Notes under the pieces: model-generated
What the model saw: only the letters and a program-made list of their open reading frames with translations
Databases searched by the model: none
What the model was told of the DNA's origin: nothing
Program-made: the position numbers and the translations under genes
From: JAYSRU01 sp043720875
GTDB lineage: Bacteria; Bacteroidota; Bacteroidia; Flavobacteriales_D; Crocinitomicaceae
DNA: 11,708 bases
Assembly (NCBI GenBank): GCA_043720875.1
Contig: JAYSRU010000163.1
Location: 1-11,708 of the forward strand
Direction of reading: 5' to 3'
Shown: piece by piece, positions 1 through 5,966 of the stretch
Numbering within the stretch: the first letter of the stretch is position 1
How the letters are laid out: each line of letters starts with the position of its first letter

Positions 1-1
1 G

Positions 2-454
2 ATAAATGCGACAATAAATAATGGAATCACATTCGAAGAAACTTCCAACTTCTTGAAATGGGGTAAGTTTATTAATCCACTTATTCGGATATTTAATGGA
101 ACAAAAGAAAACTTAGGGGATAGAACCGTTTACCATTGGGGAAAACATACTGTTCTTGGTGGATTAGAACTGGAACTAACCAATAGTTTCTATAATTTCG
201 GTAAAGAACGATGGTTTAAAAGATTTAATCAAATTGAATACTGGGCAATTGGAGATAATATTGCGAAACAAGAATTTGATCGAATATCAAACCATATCAT
301 AAAATTCTTCGGACAACCTATAGTTAAAGAGGAAAATATTGATCTTAGAGAGAGTATCTCAATATGGAAAATTGACAAAGTTGAAATTTCACTGAATTTA
401 TTCGAACAACATTGTTATAAACTGCTTTTCACAATTAAAAAAAAATTAGATTAG
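2..454 (+). CDS. Hypothetical protein, 3' part (5' end outside the window)
   Basis: The frame is open from the first complete codon at position 2 to the TAG at 452-454, giving 150 visible residues. No in-frame ATG occurs near the left edge. A TTG at 53 could be read as a start, but the codons before it encode ordinary protein-like sequence (INATINNGITFEETSNFLKW), so the real start probably lies outside the window. The product is soluble, with no signal peptide or membrane segment. It is rich in aromatic and charged residues, including a W-G-K-H stretch and a central N-F-G-K-E-R-W motif, and ends in a lysine run. I do not recognise a named family. Its small size and its position beside other small unknown genes would fit an immunity-type or accessory protein, but that is a guess from context only. 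Confidence 0.75.
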   Translation: MNATINNGITFEETSNFLKWGKFINPLIRIFNGTKENLGDRTVYHWGKHTVLGGLELELTNSFYNFGKERWFKRFNQIEYWAIGDNIAKQEFDRISNHIIKFFGQPIVKEENIDLRESISIWKIDKVEISLNLFEQHCYKLLFTIKKKLD

Positions 455-516
455 TATCCGCAAAGTGCGATTAGCGCAAACGCTTCTTATCTAGAATTTA
501 GAAACATCACTTAACT

Positions 517-948
517 ATGAAAAAAATACACATAATTTACCTCGCATTTGCCATTCTTGTCGTAGCCATTGGAATCATCATTTACATGGCGAAGCAAGAA
601 GATGCGATCTTTCTGAAAGATGGAATTCGCGTAAAAGCAACGGTAATGGCAACACATAGAACAGGAAAAGTTAAATCGCCAAGATATAGCATGGATATTT
701 CGCTGTTCACGGAAGGAGAACCCATTCCAACGGTAAAAACAGATACAACAGGCAAATCGGAATCTGAAAAAAAGATAGATGCTATTTTTGATAAAATAAA
801 ATTGAAAAACAATATGGGCGATTATGTTACTGCAACTGTAACGATCAACAGTACGGACTATGCTAATTATAAAGCTGGAGATACGCTCACCGTGGTTTAC
901 TTGAAAGATAATCCTGAAAAGGTAAAAGTATTGGCCCACATTAAATAA
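517..948 (+). CDS. DUF3592-like membrane-anchored small protein
   Basis: The product is 143 residues. It starts with MKK and has one hydrophobic helix at about residues 5-24, followed by an extracytoplasmic region of about 118 residues that is probably beta-rich. The features F-L-K-D-G-I-x-V-x-A-T-V after the helix and the ending V-V-Y-L-K-D-N-P-E-K-V-K-V resemble DUF3592-type proteins, in which a beta-barrel-like domain follows a membrane anchor. This assignment is by pattern and is tentative. No function is established for the family. The ATG at 517 is preceded by an A/T-rich leader without a Shine-Dalgarno site, as is normal in Bacteroidota. The gene lies 62 bp after the previous stop and 13 bp before the likely original ATG of the next gene, so co-transcription is plausible. 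Confidence 0.82.
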   Translation: MKKIHIIYLAFAILVVAIGIIIYMAKQEDAIFLKDGIRVKATVMATHRTGKVKSPRYSMDISLFTEGEPIPTVKTDTTGKSESEKKIDAIFDKIKLKNNMGDYVTATVTINSTDYANYKAGDTLTVVYLKDNPEKVKVLAHIK

Positions 949-976
949 AAACGAAACCGGAATGATCGATACACAA

Positions 977-979
977 TAA
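977..979 (+). other. In-frame TAA at codon 6 of the 962-1456 reading frame
   Basis: The ATG at 962-964 opens ATG ATC GAT ACA CAA TAA, and the same frame then continues without a stop to 1453. A single substitution from CAA, AAA or GAA would produce this TAA. The position, directly behind the plausible start of an otherwise intact gene, suggests a nonsense mutation or a base error rather than an intergenic stop. Confidence 0.5.
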
Positions 980-1009
980 CCAGCCAATTATCAAAATACC
1001 AATGCAGTT

Positions 1010-1456
1010 TTGCGCATTATTGATTATAGCGAACCCAACAATGGACGGAGTTTATGGCAAGCCGATTTATCGGTAAACAATATCTTGAAAAATGATGTTT
1101 TCAAATATAGTTGCAATTACCTCAACTTTCATTTAGACCAATTTTGCTTTGCAAACACGGATAACAAATTCATTTTTATTCCCGCCGAAGGTGTGTCATT
1201 TACCTTCAATTTGGAAACCGAAGAAGCATATTATCTACCCAGTCAAATGTTGTCTACCTTAACGTTTTTGGGTAATTACTTTTGGAATAACACGTTAATT
1301 GTACTGTATCGAGATGCTTATGTGTTGGTCGATTTAGCCAATAGTACGTGCAAGACCTTAAACTTTGAATCAAATAATATTGCAAAATTCAGCAGCGCAG
1401 ATAATCTTTTAACCTTGCATTTGAGCGATTTATCTACCGAAATCATTACGCTATAA
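1010..1456 (+). CDS. Hypothetical beta-rich protein with a damaged or unusual 5' end
   Basis: The open body runs to TAA at 1454-1456, about 148 residues from a TTG at 1010. The product is probably soluble and made of alternating short hydrophobic strands, with aromatic-rich stretches such as I-F-I-P-A-E-G and Y-F-W-N-N-T-L-I-V-L-Y-R-D. I recognise no domain. The start is doubtful. TTG starts are uncommon in Bacteroidota, and protein-like codons (PANYQNTNAV) extend upstream to a TAA at 977-979. Five codons before that stop is an in-frame ATG at 962, 13 bp after the previous gene and behind an A-rich leader. The simplest reading is an original start at 962 (MIDTQ, stop, then the body), broken by one nonsense change at codon 6. 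If so, this is a pseudogene or is rescued by internal initiation. The next gene's ATG directly follows this stop, so translation of the two may be coupled. Confidence 0.6.
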   Translation: MRIIDYSEPNNGRSLWQADLSVNNILKNDVFKYSCNYLNFHLDQFCFANTDNKFIFIPAEGVSFTFNLETEEAYYLPSQMLSTLTFLGNYFWNNTLIVLYRDAYVLVDLANSTCKTLNFESNNIAKFSSADNLLTLHLSDLSTEIITL

Positions 1457-1954
1457 ATGAAATACTTTCCTACAGAAAACTTGATATTTCGCACAAAACT
1501 GAATGAATCAGAGGTGCTTAGTCGACTATCCAATTGTATTGAACCAGAAAAGACATTTAGGTTTAGTCTTTTCGGTGGTGGTTCATCTAAGGCTTATGAA
1601 GGACAAGTTTACGGTCAAAACTTTGATATTAAACGTATTATTGGGTACAGGAATTCATTTCAACCCAATATAAGTGGAATTATTAGTCACGATTTTAATG
1701 GGGTATTTGTTAAAGTGAAAATGAGACTTTCTATTTTTGTAATTGTCTTTTTATGCATTTGGTGTGGTTTTGTTGGAATTGCGTTCATTGTATTTTTATT
1801 AAGTTCTTTTGGAAGTCATAAGTTTAATCCAGCCATGCTAATTCCATTGGGAATGCTTACATTCGTTTACCTACTCACAATGGTTTGTTTTAAATTTGAA
1901 AGTCATAAATCAAAAAAGGACTTGCAAAAAATACTTGAAGCAGATTTGGCATAG
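1457..1954 (+). CDS. Hypothetical two-helix membrane protein
   Basis: The product is 165 residues. The N-terminal 90 residues look cytoplasmic and folded, with F-S-L-F-G-G-G, Y-E-G-Q-V-Y-G and the motif Y-R-N-S-F-Q-P-N-I-S-G-I-I. Two hydrophobic helices follow at about residues 92-117 and 125-145, then a short lysine-rich tail with a few charged helical turns. The conserved-looking order of a Y-x-G motif, an I-x-R-I-I-x-Y-R-N-S-F-x-P motif and then a helix pair recalls a family of small Bacteroidota membrane proteins without a known function, but I cannot name a domain. The ATG sits immediately after the TAA of the preceding gene with no spacer, which indicates an operon with translational coupling. 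An ATG also follows its own TAG directly. Confidence 0.8.
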   Translation: MKYFPTENLIFRTKLNESEVLSRLSNCIEPEKTFRFSLFGGGSSKAYEGQVYGQNFDIKRIIGYRNSFQPNISGIISHDFNGVFVKVKMRLSIFVIVFLCIWCGFVGIAFIVFLLSSFGSHKFNPAMLIPLGMLTFVYLLTMVCFKFESHKSKKDLQKILEADLA

Positions 1955-2044
1955 ATGAAAATGAGTTTAAATATAATATTGCTAGTTACAGGTATTAGTG
2001 GTAGATTCGTTCTTATTAAAACCCCGGACAATTTTCTGAAATGA
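1955..2044 (+). CDS. Tiny hydrophobic ORF, possibly a gene remnant
   Basis: This ORF has 29 codons. It starts at an ATG fused to the preceding TAG and ends at a TGA whose ATGA overlaps the next ATG at 2041. The N-terminus (MKMSLNIILLVTGI) looks like the start of a signal peptide or membrane segment, and the rest has no recognisable character. It may be the broken 5' end of an exported-protein gene, a small membrane peptide, or chance. The tight junctions on both sides are the only argument for reality. Confidence 0.22.
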   Translation: MKMSLNIILLVTGISGRFVLIKTPDNFLK

Positions 2045-2204
2045 AATTAATCTTTGTACCGTTTTTTTAGCTATTTATGGATTCAGATCATACGGTCAAA
2101 GCAATGCTGAAACGGAGAAGGTAAAGAAGATGTCGCTCCTTTTTAAATTAAAATTTGCGTCGCTCCCGCTAGGAAATGATCTATTCTTAATTACTTCAAA
2201 ATGA
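2041..2204 (+). pseudogene. Frameshifted remnant with a signal-peptide-like start
   Basis: From the ATG at 2041 the frame reads MKLIFVPFF and stops at TAG 2068-2070, inside a run of seven T (2062-2068). With eight T the frame would continue as a typical Bacteroidota export signal, MKLIFVPFFLAIYGFRSYGQ, then SNAETEKVKKM, and on to a TGA at 2202-2204 that overlaps the ATG of the VOC gene. The restored product would be only 54 residues, and its last 24 do not resemble a natural secreted domain. The likely reading is the 5' end of a deleted exported-protein gene that also lost its frame. Alternatives are slippage-based switching or a base-calling error in the homopolymer. The distal part contains GTCGCTCC twice (2132-2139 and 2159-2166). 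Confidence 0.4.
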
Positions 2205-2581
2205 ACCTCAATCAAATAACAATACAAGTAAAAGATGTAGATAAATCCATTCTGTTTTATCAAAAATTGGGATTGAAACTCATCGTACATACGCAAGCTA
2301 GTTATGCCCGGTTTACCTGCACAACAGGAGATTCCACTTTTTCTTTGCACCAAAATGATGCAGCACAAAATGAAAATGGTACTTGGCTTTATTTTGAAAT
2401 TGAAGAACTGGACAAAAAAGTAGCTGATTTAATTGAACTTGGGTTCGTTTTTGAAGAAATGCCCAAAGATCAACCCTGGTTATGGCGAGAAGCACGCCTG
2501 AGAGATCTAGACAATAATTTACTGATTCTCTATTTTGCTGGAGTGAATAGACAAAATCCACCCTGGAAAATTAAAGACTAA
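2201..2581 (+). CDS. VOC family (glyoxalase / bleomycin-resistance fold) protein
   Basis: The product is 126 residues, the length of one vicinal-oxygen-chelate domain made of two beta-alpha-beta-beta-beta units. The first unit shows I-T-I-Q-V-K-D-V-D-K-S-I-x-F-Y-x-K-L-G-L at residues 6-25. The second shows Y-F-E-I-E-E-L-D-K-K-V-x-x-L at 64-77 and the terminal L-R-D-L-D-N-N-L-L-I-L-Y at 100-111. The C-terminus N-P-P-W is shared with many Bacteroidota VOC proteins. The usual metal ligands look incomplete. The first-strand His is replaced (Q5), and the glutamate expected after the D-x-x-N turn is a leucine or isoleucine, so a classic glyoxalase I or dioxygenase reaction is unlikely. H50 could still be a ligand. 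The substrate cannot be predicted. The start at 2201 overlaps the TGA of the upstream remnant (ATGA). Confidence 0.9.
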   Translation: MNLNQITIQVKDVDKSILFYQKLGLKLIVHTQASYARFTCTTGDSTFSLHQNDAAQNENGTWLYFEIEELDKKVADLIELGFVFEEMPKDQPWLWREARLRDLDNNLLILYFAGVNRQNPPWKIKD

Positions 2582-2604
2582 CCCAATGAGTTGCGGTGCA
2601 AGTG

Positions 2605-4476
2605 TTACTTCAATCGTCCAATTTCAATTACCGACTCACCATGAATTTTAATCGTTGATTTGATAAAATCTTCTTCCGATGCTTTGTATATATTCTCCAC
2701 ATATTTCTGCGGATTGCGATCGATATACGGAAACCAAGTGGAGTGGATTTGAATCATTAGTTTATGTCCTTTTTTGAACGTATGTAACACGTCTTGTAAC
2801 GGAAAATCAACATTTGTAATTTCGTTCGGCACAAACGGTTCAGGTTTTTCAAAGCTATTTCTAAAACGTCCTCTAAATACTTCAGAACGAACCAATTGTT
2901 GATATCCTCCCATGACAATATTCTTTGCATTGTGCTCAAAGTTTGGATAGTCGTTTGGGTAAACGTCAATTATTTTCACCACAAAATCTGCATCTGTACC
3001 TGTCATGGATACTTTTAATTTTGCCATTATTTCACCTGCAAGTTGAAAATCATCTGTCAATATTTCTGTTTCAAAGGTTAATACATCAGGTCGGGTAGAG
3101 GCTTCACGTTGATCATCACTCATAAATCTTCTCGGCGTAAACGTAAAACCTTCAATTTGCGAAGTATAAGGGACAGGTTTTGCTGGATCACTTACGTATT
3201 CAAAAACGCCTTCTTTTGGACTAGGTTTATTGATGGATAGTTTCTCATTTTTATCGAAGTAAAGGTTGATTGGCGCTACATTCTTTGGTGGCCAAACGTC
3301 TAGCGTATTCCAAACTTTATTTCCAGTATCGTACAAGTATGCTTCTGGCAATGCTAACCTTCCCTCATCTTTAAGGTAGAAACTAAAGAAGTTGCGCTCT
3401 ATTTCACGTTGGTAAAATGTGGAGATGCTATCGCCATAATAAATGTGGTTATGGGTAGATTTCCCCCTTTCATTTGCCCAATCTCCGTGTGCCCAAGGAC
3501 CCATTACGATGGTGTTTTTTGCGTTAGGATTGTTCTTTTCGATCGATTTATAAACATTCAACGCACCGTATAAATCTTCAGCATCGTACCAACCACCAAC
3601 AGTCAACACTGCGGGTTTAATGTTTTTAAGGTGAGGAAGAATATTGCGCTTTTGCCAAAATTCATCATAATTGGGATGTTCAACCACTTGTTGCCAAAAG
3701 AAATTATCCGCATAATATTTTTCAGTAATATTCTTTAACGGTCCAATTGCCAAATGAAAGTCATAGCCATTCGGTATTTTTTGACCGTAAAAACGATTGA
3801 TTTGATCCGTATACCAATCCTTTTTTGTGAGTTCTTTTTTCTGCACTCCAAAAACGGGGTAGGCGCCGGTGTAACTTTGAAGAAAGGCTCCATTATGGTG
3901 GAAATCATCAAAGAAAAAATCAGAAACTGGAGCTTGAGGCGAAGAAGCTTTTAACGCTGGGTGCGCATCTGGTAAAGCGGCAGCGGTATAAAATCCTGGA
4001 TAAGAAATTCCAAACATTCCAACTTTTCCATTGTTGTTTTTGATGTTTTTAATCAACCAATCGATAGCATCATACGTATCAGAACTTTCATCAATGTCTT
4101 TTTTGTTTTTAAGATTATTTCCAGGGATGTTCGGACGCATGTTGTCAAATTGACCTTCACTCATGTACCTTCCGCGCACATCTTGGTAAACAATGATATA
4201 TTTATCACGCACCAAATAAGGAGAAGGTTGGCTACCCAATTTAAAATTGGCGTAATCACTTGCATTGTAACAAGTGCGGTTCAAAAGCATGGGGTATTTT
4301 TTCGATTGGTCTTTTGGCGTATATACCACCGTAAAGAGCACAATTCCGTCGCGCATCGAAATACTGTACTCTGTTTTGGTATAATTGTCATTTACATAAA
4401 CAGAATCTAAATCTATTTTTTGTGCAACTAAAGGTGAAGAGGAAAAAGCAATTAATAACAGTAGGATATTTTTCAT
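2605..4476 (-). CDS. Secreted CocE/NonD family serine hydrolase, alpha-amino-acid ester hydrolase-like
   Basis: The product is 623 residues. An N-terminal signal peptide ends near residue 19 (S-P-L-V-A-Q), so the enzyme is predicted to be periplasmic or secreted. The alpha/beta-hydrolase core (Peptidase_S15 / X-Pro dipeptidyl-peptidase type) shows Y70 as the likely oxyanion residue, the V-Y-Q-D-V-R-G-R motif at 96-103, the nucleophile S158 in G-I-S-Y-P-G, the acid D298 in G-G-W-Y-D and H330 in G-P-W-A-H. A C-terminal jelly-roll domain (about 400-620) is typical of CocE and glutaryl-7-ACA acylase relatives. Residues D191, E300 and D301 align, from memory of the family, with the carboxylate cluster that binds the alpha-amino group in alpha-amino-acid ester hydrolases. 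The likely reaction is hydrolysis or acyl transfer of alpha-amino-acid esters or amides, including some beta-lactams. It converges on the VOC gene (23-bp gap) and is divergent from the nuclease gene. Confidence 0.93.
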   Translation of the reverse strand: MKNILLLLIAFSSSPLVAQKIDLDSVYVNDNYTKTEYSISMRDGIVLFTVVYTPKDQSKKYPMLLNRTCYNASDYANFKLGSQPSPYLVRDKYIIVYQDVRGRYMSEGQFDNMRPNIPGNNLKNKKDIDESSDTYDAIDWLIKNIKNNNGKVGMFGISYPGFYTAAALPDAHPALKASSPQAPVSDFFFDDFHHNGAFLQSYTGAYPVFGVQKKELTKKDWYTDQINRFYGQKIPNGYDFHLAIGPLKNITEKYYADNFFWQQVVEHPNYDEFWQKRNILPHLKNIKPAVLTVGGWYDAEDLYGALNVYKSIEKNNPNAKNTIVMGPWAHGDWANERGKSTHNHIYYGDSISTFYQREIERNFFSFYLKDEGRLALPEAYLYDTGNKVWNTLDVWPPKNVAPINLYFDKNEKLSINKPSPKEGVFEYVSDPAKPVPYTSQIEGFTFTPRRFMSDDQREASTRPDVLTFETEILTDDFQLAGEIMAKLKVSMTGTDADFVVKIIDVYPNDYPNFEHNAKNIVMGGYQQLVRSEVFRGRFRNSFEKPEPFVPNEITNVDFPLQDVLHTFKKGHKLMIQIHSTWFPYIDRNPQKYVENIYKASEEDFIKSTIKIHGESVIEIGRLK

Positions 4477-4640
4477 ATTCGAAATTTGTTTAAAAAAACC
4501 GGGGTGAAAGTAACCAAATAGTTTGATTTATGCTTTATTGATTTTGCAATACCAAAAATTTGAAGGCTAACAATTGTTGAAAAAAGCCCCTTTACGTGAT
4601 CTGAATCAGCAAGTAATTTTTAAACTTATGAGATTGTAAT

Positions 4641-4655
4641 TAATAATGATTATTT
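4641..4655. promoter_or_regulatory. Fur-box-like palindrome upstream of the nuclease gene
   Basis: AATAAT-G-ATTATT (4642-4654) is a perfect 6-1-6 inverted repeat about 32 bp before the nuclease ATG. In the 7-1-7 Fur layout (TGATAATnATTATCA) the segment 4641-4655 matches 11 of 14 positions. The gap between the divergent hydrolase and nuclease genes is very AT-rich, so a chance match is quite possible. No clear Bacteroidota promoter (TTTG, about 19 bp, TAnnTTTG) is visible. The nearest fit is TTTA at 4591-4594, a 19-bp spacer and TAATTTTT at 4614-4621, with one mismatch in each element. Confidence 0.2.
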
Positions 4656-4686
4656 TCACAAAACACAACTGAATAAAACGATAATT

Positions 4687-5550
4687 ATGAAAAGACTAAT
4701 TTCTTACTTTTTGTTAGCCTGGTGCTTATGTTATGGTGCTGCTCAACAAAACGTTTTGGGGCAAGTCGAAAAAATTGTTTTACCAGGTGTAGATAGTGCA
4801 AGAATTTATGGATTAAAAATTAAAGAAATTAGTGGATTGGGGCTACCAAAAATTAATCAAGCAGATGTCGTTATTTCGCATACGGGCTATTCTTTTTTGT
4901 ATAATGAAAAACACGAAAATGCAATATGGGTAGCTTATGAATTAACCAAAGAAGAAACGGTTAAGCAATTTGATCGAACCGATAGATTTAAAGAAGATCC
5001 TTTTGTATTAACGGGTTCTGCTAATGATAAAGATTATGCAGGCTCGGGCTATGATAGGGGGCATTTAGCACCAGCAGCCGACATGGGCTGGTCTGAAATT
5101 TCAATGGCAGAAAGCTTTTATTACAGTAACATAAGTCCACAGACGCCAAGTTTTAATCGCGGTATTTGGAAAAAATTGGAAGGGTTGGTGAGGACTTGGG
5201 CAATTGACAATAATGCCATTTATGTGGTTACCGGACCTGTTCTAAGCGATAGTCTTCCAGCAATTGGAGCAAACGGCGTGTCGGTACCTAAATTTTATTA
5301 CAAAGTATTATTAGATTATACTGAGCCAAAAGCCAAGGGAATTGGGTTTATTTTGCCCAATGAAACTGCAATACGATCCTTAGCGAGTTTTGCAGTTTCA
5401 ATTGACAGTGTTGAAATCATTACTGGCATTGATTTCTTTCCAGGCTTACCGGATGAAGATGAAGTGCCAATTGAGCAAACTCTTTGTCTTTCATGCTGGA
5501 TGTCTGAAAACCAAACGATTCACGTTACTCCCGAATCTATAGAGGAATAA
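4687..5550 (+). CDS. Secreted DNA/RNA non-specific endonuclease (beta-beta-alpha metal, DRGH type)
   Basis: The product is 287 residues. A signal peptide covers about residues 1-20 (Y-G-A-A-Q), so it acts outside the cytoplasm. It cleaves DNA and RNA without sequence preference using one Mg2+ ion, as in the Serratia nuclease family. The active site is complete. D123-R124-G125-H126 carries the general base H126. S-N-I-S-P-Q (147-152) supplies N148 and Q152. F-N-R-G (156-159) supplies the metal ligand N157, and E165 follows eight residues later in W-K-K-L-E, the same spacing as in the Serratia enzyme. T-G-P (182-184) is the usual strand after the core. C267 and C270 form a C-x-x-C near the end. 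No type IX sorting domain is present, so a periplasmic location or simple export is likely. Roles in nucleic-acid scavenging or clearing extracellular DNA are plausible but inferred. Confidence 0.95.
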   Translation: MKRLISYFLLAWCLCYGAAQQNVLGQVEKIVLPGVDSARIYGLKIKEISGLGLPKINQADVVISHTGYSFLYNEKHENAIWVAYELTKEETVKQFDRTDRFKEDPFVLTGSANDKDYAGSGYDRGHLAPAADMGWSEISMAESFYYSNISPQTPSFNRGIWKKLEGLVRTWAIDNNAIYVVTGPVLSDSLPAIGANGVSVPKFYYKVLLDYTEPKAKGIGFILPNETAIRSLASFAVSIDSVEIITGIDFFPGLPDEDEVPIEQTLCLSCWMSENQTIHVTPESIEE

Positions 5551-5966
5551 CACCGATTTCAGTTCAGTGAAAGGGCAAAATTAAGAAAGGTGTGCGTTGT
5601 GAAAATAAGACTCGTAATCTCAAAAACGCACATGCTTTTTCAAAATAACCAAAGGAAAACTAAAAAACCGGAGCGCCGACCAAAAATGTGATTTTCTTTA
5701 CTTCAGAAAAACGAGTGGAATTCGTTGTGTAAAAAGAGCGTTTCCGTCAAGAGGTCTAGGATTCCAATAATATCAGGTTAATTGATCGTTTTCTCGTTCC
5801 AATTTGACTTATATTCGCAAGCTGTGCTATGGTAAATCTAAGGTTGAATTAATTTCACATAAAATATGTTGCGATTATTTTGGTGTTTCATCCAACCATT
5901 AGCTGGAAGCAAACGTACTGTGATCAATAGGCTAATTAAATTCGTCCCATAAAAACAATGTTCATT
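5551..5966. other. Intergenic region before the giant surface-protein gene
   Basis: This is 416 bp without a convincing gene on either strand. Besides the possible terminator at 5590-5640, it holds a short inverted repeat AACGA/TCGTT (5710-5714 and 5722-5726). It also has a weak promoter candidate for the gene at 5967: TTG at 5844-5846, an 18-bp spacer and TATGTTGC at 5865-5872. That element matches the Bacteroidota TAnnTTTG box imperfectly. The leader directly before the start codon is A-rich and has no Shine-Dalgarno site. The length of the region suggests that the giant gene has its own promoter. Confidence 0.45.
5590..5640 (+). terminator. Possible intrinsic terminator after the nuclease gene
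   Basis: TGTGCGTT (5591-5598) pairs perfectly with AACGCACA (5625-5632), and a further G-U pair is possible at 5590/5633. A run of five T follows at 5636-5640. The stem is 8-9 bp with a large 26-nt loop, which weakens the case. It lies 40 bp after the nuclease stop, in the right orientation. Confidence 0.4.

Noticed and set aside
473..484. Hairpin AGCG-CAAA-CGCT after the first gene
   Set aside because: The stem is only 4 bp and no T-run follows, so it is not a convincing terminator or recombination site.
511..987. Minus-strand frame opposite the DUF3592-like gene
   Set aside because: The product is rich in Cys, Phe and Arg with no coherent domain. The + strand frame has a proper start, membrane anchor and family-like C-terminus.
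2132..2166. Direct repeat GTCGCTCC, two copies 27 bp apart
   Set aside because: Two copies of an 8-mer are too few to call a repeat family. They could be traces of an interspersed element, but nothing else supports it.
2591..2601. Hairpin TTGC-GGT-GCAA between the convergent VOC and hydrolase genes
   Set aside because: The stem is 4 bp with a 3-nt loop and no T-tract on either strand. The 23-bp gap probably relies on another termination mechanism.
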